Shown here: positions 13,701 to 22,700 of the stretch, piece by piece | Numbering within the stretch: position 1 is the stretch's first letter | How the letters are laid out: each line of letters starts with the position of its first letter | Assembly: GCA_964020085.1 (NCBI GenBank) | Contig: OZ026600.1 | Span: forward strand, 3,621,165-3,685,164 | Reading direction: 5' to 3' | Origin: Micromussa lordhowensis | Taxonomy: Eukaryota > Cnidaria > Anthozoa > Scleractinia > Lobophylliidae | Length of the DNA: 64,000 nucleotides | Position numbers and translations under genes: made by a program | Notes under the pieces: generated by a model | Told to the model about the DNA's origin: nothing | Seen by the model: only the letters and a program-made list of their open reading frames with translations | The model's database searches: none

Positions 13701-15967
13701 GAAATTTTAAAAAGCACGATAAGGCGCAACGTTTGGCAAAGTTTAAAAAAAATCTGAACATAAGGTTCAAAGCCACCTTAAAGGTTTTTACAATTTATCA
13801 AAATCTAAGTGCTGGAAACTGTTTTAAGCAACCTTAATTTTGCTTATGATATCTGTTCGTCCGTTCGTCTGGATACGTGACCAAACGAATACACAAATAT
13901 TTATGTTTATCTTTTATCTTTGTCTGACGCGCAGGCGCAGTATGAAGGTGACAGTGGTGTTGCTGCCGTTGCTTGGCCTCACTTGGGTGTTCGGGTTTAT
14001 GGCGGTCGACAAGAACACCATCTTTTTCCATTATATCTTCGCCATCGCCAACTCGTTGCAGGTATTTTCTTTCAGATTTCCTTAACACCCAGCGTAAAAG
14101 ACTGTAAACCCCCCGTTTCCTTTTTTTCAAAACGTTTCTACAGTCGTAAGACTTTTTGCCTTTTGATACTTAGATTGTTTGTTGCAATGTAAAAACCTTT
14201 TAGTAAATTTACCTGCAGGGTATGGTTAAATTAAATATAAATTTGTTCCATTTTTCTTCGTAGGGAGTTTTTATTTTCTTCGCACACTGTTGGATAAACG
14301 ACTCGGTAAGAACTTTCAGTGTAACATTAAACACGGCATCCAATAAAAAAAGAAACAGCTGTAACCAATACAAAGCACTCGTTGGTGTAAGATGAAGATG
14401 ACCGAAGATGCCTATTGGTACACTAATGGTAATTCTCATTGGGGACAGAATCGCGTTATCTGGGCTCAATTCGATCGAGCCCTCGCACTGCGTTGTGTTC
14501 TTGGCTAGGACACTTTACTCTATCAGTCGTTATCTCCGCCCAGGTGTATAAATGCTACATACCTCCATTTGTAGCGAAGCCTGCATGACAGAATGTTGGA
14601 GCTAGGTAGCTAGTAATGGACTAGCATAACACCCCGGGGAAGTTACTTACCTTCATGCTACTAAGCCAAGATGATATGAAACCCGGAAGTATGGGACTTA
14701 AAAATAAACTCTTCTTAGTGGTTAGTCTATGAATGAATTAGATTCCGGTTCGTGAAATCCTTTGACCACTCTCCTAAGTATACTGGTATCAATAGACAAG
14801 AGTCCTTTGTTTCATTACGCTCCACCCCAGTTAAACTATAGACACTGACCAGATGCTGGGGTAACCAGAAACGGAAATTCTGAAGTCTGAAATGAAATAT
14901 TATTATACGCAGCTGACGTATCACTATTTAGTATTCTTGGTCTCTTCACGCTGCACAGAAACTCAGGGCGGAATTAATGGACGATCTGAAATTTTGGGCC
15001 ATAACTTCGGATAAAAACCCTGACTCGTCTCACCAATCACAAGTAATAAGTACAGTTTTTGTGCCGTTCGCTTTAAGCTCAGCTTGTGAGTTGCTTCCAG
15101 CTTGGCCACTGCAAACCAAAACAAAACAATGATAAATTTTGATATTAGCAGGCAAATTAGAATTTTTAAGAAAACGACAAAACTTCTGAGTTTAAAAGAC
15201 ATGTTTCGACAGAAACCTCTGTCATCTTCAGTAAATTAACTTATTACAAAGCGTTAAAGTTGAATTTATTTATTAATTTTCACATTGTCACGTTTTCTGT
15301 TGTTACTAGCATAATTAGCATGCATTTTTTTTCCTACTTATAAATTCAACTTTAACGCTTTGTAAGTTAATTTACTGAAGATGACAGAGGTTTCTGTCGA
15401 AACATGTCTTTTAAACTCAGAAGTTTTGTCGTTTTCTTAAAAATTCTAATGATAAATTTGTTTTTCTCTTACTCTTAGGTACGCGAATCTCTCATCGAAA
15501 AATTCCCGAGCTTGAAGATGAAAAAGAAATACGTGGTTAAAACAAAACAGAACGACCACCGTAACAGTAGCGTATCCCTCGAAACAGCATCAGCAACAGC
15601 AACAACAAATTCAGTCCGTCTGGTAACCGTAAACAAGTCTCCGACCGGTTCCCGAAAGAACAACGAGTCGCCTCCGTTAAAGCTCGTAAACTTAGAGCAA
15701 AAACTGGCGACAAGTCGAGAGGATTCGTCCGATGACAACTCTGTGAGGCTTACAAACCTGGCCAAGTTGCCGACAAAGTATGCTGACGTGTTTGACTTAC
15801 CGGCATCGAAACTTTTCAGCGTAAATAAACCACCCGTGAGAGGCCAGGAAATGTTGGCACCATCTTCGGTGAACCTCATCTGTCCCGAAGATTATCCGAT
15901 TACGCCGAGAGAGGCCTACGACAATCCGACGTTTGCTTTCTGGAGAAGACCTCCTGAGCCGATGTGA
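1252..15967 (+). CDS. Adhesion G protein-coupled receptor with EGF array (5' incomplete)
   Basis: Surface receptor of the adhesion (class B2) GPCR family. Exons read as 1252-1500, 2808-3026, 3654-5057, 5588-5637, 5855-6031, 6892-7012, 7392-7505, 7614-7686, 8295-8397, 8752-8798, 9101-9239, 9664-9773, 10212-10335, 10910-11060, 11684-11750, 12163-12223, 12991-13088, 13935-14061, 14264-14305 and 15479-15967. All have AG/GT borders, and the phases join to one frame of 1,320 codons plus stop. Domain order: beta-sandwich ectodomain, EGF-like repeats, GAIN region, GPS, 7TM, cytoplasmic tail. The first exon starts with two bases of a split codon, so the signal peptide lies upstream. The family normally self-cleaves at the GPS and couples to G proteins through a tethered agonist. 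The ligand is not readable from sequence. The domain mix resembles EGF-type (ADGRE/L-like) receptors, but orthology to a vertebrate gene cannot be claimed. Confidence 0.88.
1611..2021. mobile_element. TTAA-flanked MITE, copy 1 (receptor intron)
   Basis: The sequence between two TTAA sites starts GGCGGGGGTAAAC and ends GTTTACCCCCGCC, perfect 13-bp terminal inverted repeats. A second copy of the same family is at 61419-61834; the interiors share long recognisable stretches. No coding capacity is seen. TTAA target duplication points to a piggyBac- or Kolobok-mobilised non-autonomous family. Confidence 0.8.
2335..2561. mobile_element. Fold-back MITE with TAA flanks
   Basis: Inverted arms of about 50 bp (outer AGGCCCGTTTACACAGGCG, inner TTGTCGCAGCAACTC) face each other. 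TAA lies directly outside both ends (2332-2334 and 2562-2564). A 3-bp TAA target duplication fits PIF/Harbinger MITEs. Confidence 0.7.
3120..3271. mobile_element. Near-perfect palindromic MITE with TAA flanks
   Basis: The 152-bp element starts AGCCTGGTTCACACTTGTGC and ends in its reverse complement. The arms pair over about 64 bp each around a short spacer. TAA flanks both ends (3117-3119, 3272-3274), which fits a PIF/Harbinger-type MITE. It lies in the receptor intron before the EGF exon. Confidence 0.82.
3654..5057 (+). CDS. Receptor exon: array of calcium-binding EGF domains
   Basis: One 1,404-bp exon (468 codons, phase 1 at both ends) follows a TAG acceptor. Its first codons read DPCSDEQRPMC once the split GAT codon is restored. 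It holds two irregular cysteine-rich EGF-like modules, then nine modules opening with D(I/L/V/N)(D/N)EC, the calcium-binding EGF signature. Most also have the CxCxxGY(x)L ending. The eighth is preceded by a short cysteine-rich insert (CNFGETCHENC). Nine EGF modules in a single uninterrupted exon is unusual, since such arrays are often one module per exon. Such arrays form rigid extracellular stalks. Long antisense frames across this exon are shadows of its repetitive codons. Confidence 0.93.
5325..5475 (+). mobile_element. Degraded SINE-A fragment
   Basis: It contains the family hallmarks in order: a degraded box-A-like CATGGTTAGTGCG, then TTTACTCTCACAGTGCCTCT, then GTGTATAAATG. The same order is seen in the complete copy at 47353-47658. 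The 3' tail is missing. Confidence 0.6.
5588..9239 (+). CDS. Receptor exons: GAIN region and GPS autoproteolysis motif
   Basis: Eight small exons encode the helical and beta parts of a GAIN domain. Motifs include PVILRFEHLK (end of exon 8295-8397), CSFLNETAL, and the GPS in exon 9101-9239. There the Trp and Cys residues of KHWSSVGC are followed by ICHCYHLTSYG. The HL/T triplet is the known self-cleavage position of adhesion GPCRs, so cleavage between Leu and Thr is expected. An upstream acceptor at 9074 would also leave an open frame, but its phase does not fit the preceding exon, so 9101 was chosen. The donor of exon 7614-7686 lies directly in a (TAAA)n microsatellite. Confidence 0.85.
6105..6420. 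mobile_element. Dispersed repeat with GTCCACAC motif, copy 1
   Basis: Repeated blocks read AGCTTTTCGAAAAC, GGAGAAATTTGAAAAC and TACCGTCCACAC. The same blocks, partly in the other orientation, occur at 16790-17160. This looks like a non-autonomous DNA element. The open frames on its minus strand are not taken as genes. Confidence 0.5.
7688..7719. repeat. (TAAA)n microsatellite at a splice donor
   Basis: Eight TAAA units begin inside the GTAAAT donor of the receptor exon ending at 7686. Confidence 0.9.
7775..7985 (-). mobile_element. tRNA-derived SINE, family B (minus strand)
   Basis: Read on the minus strand it opens with a tRNA-like head: GGCGCAGTGGTGAGAGCGCT (box A side), then CAGGGTTCGATTCC (box B). 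A body and a T-rich end follow toward 7775. The promoter layout is that of an RNA polymerase III SINE, and the anticodon arm is degraded, so it is not a functional tRNA gene. Confidence 0.7.
9664..14305 (+). CDS. Receptor exons: seven transmembrane segments (7tm_2)
   Basis: Eight exons encode the membrane domain. TM1 is YISLVGCCVSIFFCILSVLGF. TM2 includes HINLVLAICLSQICFVIG. TM3 includes THYFLSASFCWMLAEGIHIYN, the hallmark FxWMLxEGxxxY of this family. TM4 starts VFYVLGWGAPVLLVSAS. TM5 reads IWVFAAPVLAVIV then INCFILVSVIYVLLKK. TM6 reads VVLLPLLGLTWVFGF. TM7 reads FHYIFAIANSLQGVFIFFAHC. All match class B2 GPCR consensus positions. Introns sit between almost every helix and are filled with MITEs and SINE pieces, but no exon is interrupted, so the receptor looks functional. 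Confidence 0.92.
9813..10141. mobile_element. Possible MITE with TCCGAAATTT motifs
   Basis: Left AAAAAATTTTTCGGAC and right GTCCGAAATTTTTGC are loosely inverted, and several TCCGAAATTT-type motifs lie between them. No target duplication was found, so the boundaries are approximate. Confidence 0.35.
10463..10790. mobile_element. Repeat family with CCCCTAAGAGGTACC motifs, copy 1
   Basis: The ends are inverted: GGGGGAACTCCCATA at the left and TATGGGAGTTCCCCC at the right. The interior is a chain of short motifs of the type ACCCCTAAGAGGTACCAA about every 40-60 bp. A second, less complete copy is at 52630-52870, and a fragment is near 54390-54425. It is non-coding and lies between TM2 and TM3 exons. 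Confidence 0.6.
11409..11571. mobile_element. Fold-back MITE
   Basis: Inverted arms of about 39 bp begin TCTTACTAACCTC and contain GTCCGTACTGTAAGTTA. They flank a short GC-richer centre. It lies in the intron between receptor TM3 and TM4 exons. Confidence 0.7.
12285..12790 (+). mobile_element. SINE-A copy split by a second SINE
   Basis: SINE-A body sequence (GTTGTGTTCTTGGGCAAGAC, CTCTCCGCCC, GCATCCCATCAGGGG, CCTAGTC) runs to 12478. It resumes at 12753 with GCTTCATGTTACAGATACCG, the family's normal continuation. The intervening 12479-12752 segment is a different SINE on the other strand. Confidence 0.75.
12479..12752 (-). mobile_element. tRNA-derived SINE, family C, nested in SINE-A
   Basis: Read on the minus strand it opens with a tRNA-like head. 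CCGGATTTGTAATCCG is the anticodon-stem-like hairpin and GGTCGTGGGTTCAAGTCCCG contains a good box B. About 200 bp of unrelated body follows. It interrupts SINE-A exactly between two halves that are contiguous in other copies. The head is too degraded at the 5' side to be called a tRNA gene. A decayed relative lies near 49255-49330. Confidence 0.7.
13225..13475. mobile_element. Fold-back MITE, copy 1
   Basis: A fold-back half (13225-13348, arms ACGTCAGTTTTTCATGCG ... inverse) is followed by a second block containing TTTTCATTGTCAATAT and CATTGGCTAATTTTC on the minus strand. Both blocks recur in inverted orientation at 30540-30850, defining one family. Confidence 0.65.
14465..14680 (+). mobile_element. 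Degraded SINE-A fragment
   Basis: SINE-A blocks are recognisable (GTTGTGTTCTTGGCTAGGAC, CACTTTACTCT, CCGCCCAGGTGTATAAATG). The head and the end are eroded. Confidence 0.6.
15156..15450. mobile_element. Fold-back MITE next to last receptor exon
   Basis: Long inverted arms begin ATTAGAATTTTTAAGAAAAC and contain GACATGTTTCGACAGAAACC. They pair over at least 100 bp around a roughly 60-bp centre. A similar AATGATAAATTT(T)G string lies on both sides and may be a target duplication, but it is separated from the left arm. Confidence 0.75.
15479..15967 (+). CDS. Receptor last exon: cytoplasmic tail and stop
   Basis: This 489-bp exon (162 codons plus TGA) continues in phase 0 from the TM7 exon. It starts VRESLIEKFPSLKMKKKY, the juxtamembrane helix, and goes on into a hydrophilic, Ser/Thr-rich tail. 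The end reads PREAYDNPTFAFWRRPPEPM. The YDNPTF segment contains an NPxF/Y-like element and could be an endocytic or adaptor-binding motif, which is inference. The acceptor (ctcttag) lies 27 bp after a fold-back MITE that ends at 15450. Confidence 0.85.
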   Translation, partial: VRESLIEKFPSLKMKKKYVVKTKQNDHRNSSVSLETASATATTNSVRLVTVNKSPTGSRKNNESPPLKLVNLEQKLATSREDSSDDNSVRLTNLAKLPTKYADVFDLPASKLFSVNKPPVRGQEMLAPSSVNLICPEDYPITPREAYDNPTFAFWRRPPEPM

Positions 15968-16284
15968 AACATGCGTGATTATGAATGGAATAATTGACTT
16001 AAGTTTGACAATTCACTTGTTCTCACATTGTGAGTCCCTTATATTCAAAACACTTGCAGCAGCTTAGGTTTATGGATATTTTTATGTCTCTGAGCGCTAA
16101 TACGTTATGTGTTTAATTTTTATTGTTGACATTGTTGGAACTGCCACAGCAGTGGATATATTTTAACTTATTTTACGAAGAGAGTACGGACGGATATTCC
16201 TTGTATATACGAATTAAAGAAAATGGAATAAGTTTCGTGAATGACTAATGTTGCTGTCTGAAATAACCTGAACTATACGTATGG

Positions 16285-16675
16285 GTTATTGACCAAGTGT
16301 GAGGTCAAGATGGCTTGATATTGGCCTCGTTTTTTTTTTTTTTTGCGTGTTTATGGACCGAGACGGAGTCGAGGTCCATAAACGCAAAACGCAAAAAAAG
16401 AAACGAGGCCAATATCAAGCCGTCTTGACCGAACAAGCTGGGTCAATAAAGGATTTATTATATGGCTTTTGGGGAAATTTTTCTTGCGGGACAAGGCGGG
16501 TAGTCCCGAGCGGGCAAGATGGCTCCATCTTGCCCGCTCGTAGCCTCCTACGCAGACGCTCTTTGGGCTCGTCACGCAATCTGACGAGCCCAAAGAGCGT
16601 CTGCGTAGGAGGCTAGCCCGCTCGAGGTAGCCAATCACAGCGCAGGATTTGATTCATCTTTCCCGCTCGCGGAGC
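16285..16675. mobile_element. Palindrome-rich MITE, copy 1 (composite)
   Basis: The left half is a large palindrome (TTGATATTGGCCTCG facing its complement at about 16405-16420). Then comes a tract shared with 58530-58740 (CCAATAAAGGATTTAT, CGGGTAGTCCCGAGC, GTAGCCAATCA). Inside it sit a small palindrome (16511-16538, CGGGCAAGATGG inverted) and a near-perfect 73-bp one (16542-16614, arms AGCCTCCTACGCAGACGCTC). The 58530 copy lacks these palindromes, so they are later insertions or expansions. Confidence 0.65.
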
Positions 16676-16789
16676 TACCATGCATATAAATGAACCTTAT
16701 CAGCCATGTCCAAGTGAACTCTGAAGTTGTAGTCCAGTCTTCTAATGCAGAGAAAAAGGCTTCTGAGACTGAGCTAGAGAGCCTCAATC

Positions 16790-17160
16790 TAAAGATCGCT
16801 CGAGCTGGAGAAATTTGAAAACAAAATAACAGAAAAATCACATAGGGAAATACTGTATCACAATGGCGACGTCATCGTTTTCGAATAGCCCCGTTTTCAA
16901 AATCTTTTCCGTCCACGGTAAAACGTAAAGACAGCGTTTCCAAATTCCTTCGATTTGAAGAGCGTTTACCAAAAGCTCTGTTTTCAAAATGTTTTCCTCT
17001 CACACCAAAACACAAAGCTGGCGTTTTCAAATTCCTCTGGTTTGAAGAGTGTTTTCGAAAAGCTCCGTTTTCGTGACGGATTCACGGTGTGGACGGAAGG
17101 CCTAACCGTAGAAATAAAGCTCCGTTTCCAAATTTTTCCGGCGTAATGTTGACGGGGCCT
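16790..17160. mobile_element. Dispersed repeat with GTCCACAC motif, copy 2
   Basis: It shares GTTTTCGAAAAGCTCCG, AAATTCCTCTGGTTTGAAGAG and GTGTGGACGGAAGGCCTA type blocks with 6105-6420. It is non-coding. Confidence 0.5.
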
Positions 17161-17212
17161 TAGTCGTAGAACTCATGTGCGTTTACCGCGAAAAGTACAC
17201 TAGCTGCTTACA

Positions 17213-17232
17213 TACATACATACATACATCAT
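17213..17232. repeat. (CATA)n microsatellite
   Basis: Five CATA units between two repeat copies. Confidence 0.85.
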
Positions 17233-17274
17233 TGATGCTTTGTTGTAACAAATTAATTCATTATCGAAACTGTG

Positions 17275-17444
17275 CACTCTGTTTTTTTATAAGAACCTTT
17301 TTTTATAAGAACATCGAGCCTGAGATTAACCAAAATTTTAAGAAAAAATAATTTCCACACCATCAAAGTCATCAGGTGATACAAAGTCTGAAGTATTATC
17401 AAGGTGACCTCAGCTCTAGACGTTCTTATAAAAAAACCAGAGTG
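17275..17444. mobile_element. Small MITE with TTTTTATAAGAAC ends
   Basis: Left CACTCTGTTTTTTTATAAG and right TTATAAAAAAACCAGAGTG are inverted over about 22 bp. The centre has no coding frame. Confidence 0.55.
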
Positions 17445-17869
17445 TATGTTGATTGGACGTTTCGAAGTGGTGCTTGAAAACTACCAGAAATAAAATAAAA
17501 AATAATAAGAGGATGGTCCGACTGATTGGCTCCCGTAAATGAGAAGACATTTCTTTACAAACACTTTTTTTTGTTATTCAGATTTACAGGCAATGAAACA
17601 AAGGAACTCTTTGTCTCGTTGGACATAAATAACATTAGGTGACGTCACCGATATCTTCGCTATACCAAACTAAATTTCCATCCGTACACACAAACAAACG
17701 CACTCAGTATAAATTTGACTGATTCGGTAAGCCAATCTTACCATTCAGTCATCATGCGTAACGCTCTGGAACAAAACGAGAAATCCATAACTCTATATAT
17801 GGTCATCTATCCGAAAAAATCAGCACGTACGTGCTTGTTACTGTCACGCAGTGTCACGCAACTAAAGCC

Positions 17870-18853
17870 ATGTCTCTACACATAGCTACAGGCGAAAACC
17901 AAGCAATGGACAAGATGGCAATGACTCGTTCCTTGTTTGAGGTTTTCCAGCCGTATACTGAAATAATTCACAGTGCAGAAATCCCTGTAAAGACGAGCAT
18001 CATTACACTTACTCTGTATGGCTTCAAGGCATTCCTACAGCAATTGGTGTTTGACTGCCCGCGCCATTACCATGTCCTTTACGGCTGCTTGTTCATTTGT
18101 GGTCCTGCCGTCATCCTGTTCTGTCTTTCCATGCTGATATCGGAGTCGTTTTGGACTCTTGTCACTGGCTGCTGTCGTCTTCGATCCAGAAAGCGGAAGC
18201 TTGTATGGTGGAAATCGAGTAAAAGTGTTTATCTTTCCCTTCTTCCTCCGTGTATTTGGCTCGTTTTCGCATTCATGGAGGGAGATTTCTACGTGTGTTT
18301 AACCCTTGGTCCGATTGAAGCCGCACTTGAAAACGTCGATGATTCAGGCTCCAAAGAAAAGATTAAAGAGAAGTTCGCTCAATCTAAAAGCATTTCAGTC
18401 ATAATATCATGGGTGATGTTGATATCACTGACCGTGACCGTGACAGTGTGTGTCACGCTAAGCAGAATCCTCGCGCAAGTCGACCCTAAACTTCAAGGAG
18501 AAATCGAATTTGACGAGATTGAGGCACAAGAGGCGGTGAAACTGTGGAATGGTCGCTTACAAGCCCTAGCAAAAACGCAAGCTTTTGAGGTCATAGAAGA
18601 AGTGTCTGAAACTTTCAAAGATGAGAAAGATTCTGACGTTTCCGAACAAATACGTCGGGGCGCAGCCTACTTGAAGAAACTGTATCCGAGGTACGGGGGT
18701 GTAGTTAGCGGTCACTTCCGTAACGACTCCTGGAGACCAAGAGATGAGCATCTGAGAGACAATCTTGATGAAAGATCGCCATCCAGGGAGTTGCTGATAA
18801 ACAGCAAGAAAGTGATGAGAGGGTATGGCTTACGTCACACAACCAGCATATGA
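17870..18853 (+). CDS. CALHM-family large-pore channel, single exon
   Basis: Calcium homeostasis modulator family protein. These form large-pore, voltage- and calcium-gated plasma membrane channels that can pass ions and ATP. The 327-codon frame starts at the ATG after AAAGCC (17870); the open frame extends upstream only through a GTG. Visible family marks: a first membrane segment around IITLTLYGFKAFLQQLVFDC, then the second segment block YGCLFICGPAVILFCLSM with ISESFW after it, WTLVTGCC, and LPPCIWLVFAFMEGDFYVC (third segment, matching the family's PxxWxxxxxxxGxYYxC). A fourth segment is ISVIISWVMLISLTVTVTVC. A charged C-terminal cytoplasmic part follows. Human CALHMs are 310-350 residues, so the length is right. 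Absence of introns contrasts with its neighbours and could reflect retroposition or an ancestral state. AATAAA signals lie at 19267 and 19321. Confidence 0.85.
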   Translation: MSLHIATGENQAMDKMAMTRSLFEVFQPYTEIIHSAEIPVKTSIITLTLYGFKAFLQQLVFDCPRHYHVLYGCLFICGPAVILFCLSMLISESFWTLVTGCCRLRSRKRKLVWWKSSKSVYLSLLPPCIWLVFAFMEGDFYVCLTLGPIEAALENVDDSGSKEKIKEKFAQSKSISVIISWVMLISLTVTVTVCVTLSRILAQVDPKLQGEIEFDEIEAQEAVKLWNGRLQALAKTQAFEVIEEVSETFKDEKDSDVSEQIRRGAAYLKKLYPRYGGVVSGHFRNDSWRPRDEHLRDNLDERSPSRELLINSKKVMRGYGLRHTTSI

Positions 18854-19775
18854 TGAGGTCACGCAAGACAAATAGCGCGCAGTTTCTCTTGGGTAGACAA
18901 AAGAGACTTTCGGCCCTCGTTTATTGGGTGATCATGACATTACAGGAGCCAAAAGGCTAACATTGTTCTTTTGTTTTCATTCATATTTGTGTTATTCACC
19001 TAACCTGATGTTGTTCAATCGGAACCTTTTGGGGAGTGAAATGTTTATTTATCCCCTTTAATTAATTAGCGCAGCTAACTTATGGATGATGTCTGAAGGA
19101 ATGGTAGAGATGTAGCATTTTGACTGTGGGTATGAAGTCATGTCATCACAAAAAATGGATTTTTGCTTTAATCCTTCAGTTTCAACTAGTGCAAAAGTAA
19201 TGCTTAAAATTATTTAACGTTTCCGTTTACTCTTTTGGCAAATGCTGTATTGGAGATTTAAACAGAAATAAAACAGATTTACAATTTAGTGATAAACAAG
19301 GACCATCTGATGTTTCAGTCAATAAAAAGAACTGAAGATAAATAATTCATCTGTTTTCTTAGAAACACAACATAAACATTTCTGCAGACTTGACCAACAC
19401 ACTTTATGGTTTGAAATAAGCCCCGAACCCTTCAATATTGTCATGTAGTTTGAGCTCATTTTAAGGGGCTTTTAAAGACTATAAAAGGGGCTTTTAAAGA
19501 CTATAAAAAACCCTTGCCCTATCACAAAGGGGAGAAAACTTATTTTTTGGTTGAGACAAATTTTGAAGAGAATTCCAGTAAAAGGCTTCATCTCTAGTCT
19601 TCGTACGAAACCACTCACCGGGTTCGCCTGCCTGTTCATTTCCGATCACATCGAATAGTTTTCAAACCACGTGCGCTAAAGTTTGTCGCTCAAAGAATTT
19701 GGCGCGTAATTTCAACCAATCAAAAGCCAGAAGAGGGTTCCAACCAGTCTTACCGCATCAAAGTACCAAGACAAA
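18854..19775. other. Intergenic between CALHM and PARP1
   Basis: This holds the CALHM 3'UTR with two AATAAA signals (19267-19272, 19321-19326). A tandem duplication of about 25 bp (GGGCTTTTAAAGACTATAAA twice) is near 19465-19512. PARP1 promoter elements lie at the 3' side. No other gene is seen. Confidence 0.6.
19690..19775 (+). promoter_or_regulatory. PARP1 promoter candidate: E2F-like site, CCAAT box, YY1-like start
   Basis: TTTGGCGC (19698-19705) matches the E2F consensus TTTSGCGC, and a CCAAT box sits at 19716-19720, 56 bp before the start codon. The start context AAAATGGCGGAC matches a YY1-type motif. There is no TATA box. This is a typical TATA-less housekeeping arrangement. Function is inferred from motifs only. 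Confidence 0.45.
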
Positions 19776-22700
19776 ATGGCGGACGATCTGCCGTACAAAG
19801 CTGAATATGCGAAGTCTGGCCGTTCTTCTTGCAAATTATGCAAGAGTAACATTTCCAAGGACATCCTTAGGGTAGCTAAGATGGTCCAGGTAGGGAATAT
19901 TTTCGGAAAATCTTGTTTGATTTGCAGAATTAGGTCGATTTTATCCCGACAAATATCAGCTGTGATGTCGTGTGATCAGATTGCACTGACTGGGTTTCGT
20001 TAACATGTTATTCTTTCGTTATTTTCCAGTCTCCTCACTTTGACGGCAAGGTAAGGAAGATAACTTTGCTGTAGCATTTTTATATGATAGTAATTCATTT
20101 GTAGCAAACTTGCCTCCTGGGCTGAAGGATAAGCTTATATTAAATAATGTTTCATGTTTGTTTGAGTGGGTTTGGTCAAGTCTGCAGAAATATTTTACAT
20201 GTAATGTTTTAAAGATAACAGATGAATTGTTCATGTGTAGTTCGATGTCTAACAGTTTGAGAGTGATTGATGTTCTGAAGATGTTATGACTTACAAGGAA
20301 AATAACCCATCAAAAGGGTTTTTTGAAACCCATTCAAACAAACATGAAATAGTCCAAGGTCAAGGTAGTGGATAAACTGTCTTCCTTGCTAACAACTAAA
20401 AAACTTGTGTTGGCATTAAAAGAAGAAAGTTGATCCACATAGTTGATCCACTTTGACCCGATAATGCATACGTTTAAGGATGGATCAATAATAGATCAGC
20501 ACAAGAGCAGACACTGGAGCAAAAATAAACTTGTTGCGGAGCTTGAAATTGAGCTTGTGACCGCCATGATGCACAGAAACATATGTCGAAACGAGTCAGG
20601 AAAACAAGGAGGGAGTGAAATGAAAATTTCACCGGTAGATGTAAATAATGCTACATTGTAATATATACATGTACCAGTCCACAGTTTTAAAATTAGTGGG
20701 AGCACACAAAATTGTTGGCAGGAAATTTAAATTCTGATGATGATTCTTTGTAAAACGTGATTTGCCGTCTGGAACCATGCCTCAGGTGCGTTTGGAGTTC
20801 ACACACCTTTGTCTGTAAATCTTTCAGCAAACATTGAATTGGCTCAGTAAATCATAAAAAAAATCATGTGGAAACTGGAAATCTACCTGCAACATCTCCA
20901 ATCCGCAAATAAACTTTGGCATAATTAACATTACACCACCCCCACAGTATGAAGTTCTGGTACCTTTTAGTTCTTTTAAGATTTTCAACGAGTAGCACTG
21001 GCATGTCATTTGTCCAAAGCTGTGACTAGGGAGATACATGTACCATGCACACCAAACATGCACTTGCATGCAGTCTCACATAGATGGCAACCTAAAAGAT
21101 TGAATTCTGGGATATTGCCAATGAAAAATGTTGTACAAAGTAGAGCACTGTCAATTTGACCACAAAATGCATCAAATGTGACCCGCCATGGGAAAACGTA
21201 CACTAACGATCATCCGTTAAACGTTAGAAAACTAACGCATAGTTAACGGATTGCTAACGGTTTTGAAGTTGTTCTAACGCTTTGTACTAACGTTCTAACG
21301 CTCAGCCCTGACGTTCTAACGGTTTGCGGTAACGCTCTAATGGTTTGTTCTAACGCTCTAACGGTGAGTTCTAACGCTCTAACGATTTGTTCAAACGCTC
21401 TAACGGTTTGTTCTAATGCTTCTAACGGTTTGTCCCGAAGTTCTAATGACTGATCACCACTTCTAACGGATCGTAAGTCTTTAGTTAAGCGGTCGATAAC
21501 ATTCAATTACGCCTTCCAAGGCCGAAAACAGGCGATATATCTTCTCCCAAAACACCGACGTACAACTAGCAGAAACACTCAGAAAAAGCAAGAGTTTCCG
21601 GCGTTACATATTCAGACCATTCACTTTCCATTTCTCTACATGTTTTTCGCGACAGCGGCGTTTGTCCGTAACGAAACAAGCGAAAGAGGGAGTTGTAAAC
21701 GAGCGAAAAAGCGACACCACACCACCATCGATAAACAATTGACTTTGCCGCCGACAGTCAAGGCGTCTGTTGTTGAGAATCCCGCTAAACAACTACAGGG
21801 AATGGTTGGCAGTTTTCTCCATCCCATACTGAAAGTTTCAAAAAAAAAAACACCAGTGGACTTTTGAGTTCAAATTGCGGAAAATTAAAATGACATTAGT
21901 ACCTCGCTCATCGTCATTTCAAACTTCAGATTTTTCATGAACAACTTTATGCAAATTTTTGTTGAAATTTGATCCACTGGGAGTATACGTTTGAAGCGTT
22001 GCGTGACCCCAACTTACATTTTCAACTCCGTTGATAAAATTCTCGTGTGATGACCCCAAAACTTTGCCCACGACTTTCATTGATTTTTAGAACTACAAGT
22101 TAATCAAAAGAAGCTTTCACATTGGGTCGTGAGAATTGCCACCAAAAACGTGACGTGGGCACCGAGCCGTGACAGTAGCAGCCACAGCACTGAAATATTT
22201 GACAGCCGAGGTTAAAGGTCACCTTTTCCTCTGTCCGGGACAAATTGAAAAGAAATAGAGACCAATTTTGTTTTCGACGCCGGGTGCTGGAAAAAAAAAT
22301 ATTTTGAAGAGAAAAAACAAGAGTTGGATTACACCATGCGGCGTCGAAAAAAAAAAAATTATCTCTGGTTGATTGACACTTCATGTTCACAACTTCACAT
22401 GCTTTATGCAAATTTCTTTGTAATAAACGTAAACGTGATGAACTGAAGCCAACAGTGATATCAAAGTAATTGATCCGCTTGGAGTTTAAAATAACTAGCG
22501 TTTTAAACAGAGTATTTTGCCTTTTTAATTGTTTTTGCGCGCCTTGTAGAACCAGAAATTCCTGCTCGGCGGCACATTCCGAATAAAAACAATCACTCTC
22601 TGAACTATGCTCACGAATTACTCATCAGTAAATGGCGTATCATGAACACTTGTAACGAAATTCAGCGTTTAAGATAGAGTATTTGTCCTCCGAGTATTTT

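Larger units (their letters stand above)
15968..17869. other. Intergenic: receptor 3' region, repeats, CALHM promoter side
   Basis: It contains the receptor 3'UTR (no perfect AATAAA near the stop, an AATTAAA near 16211), a cluster of palindromic MITEs at 16285-16675, a dispersed repeat to 17160 and a small MITE at 17275-17444. A full CRE-like TGACGTCA lies at 17640-17647 upstream of the CALHM gene. Confidence 0.5.
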
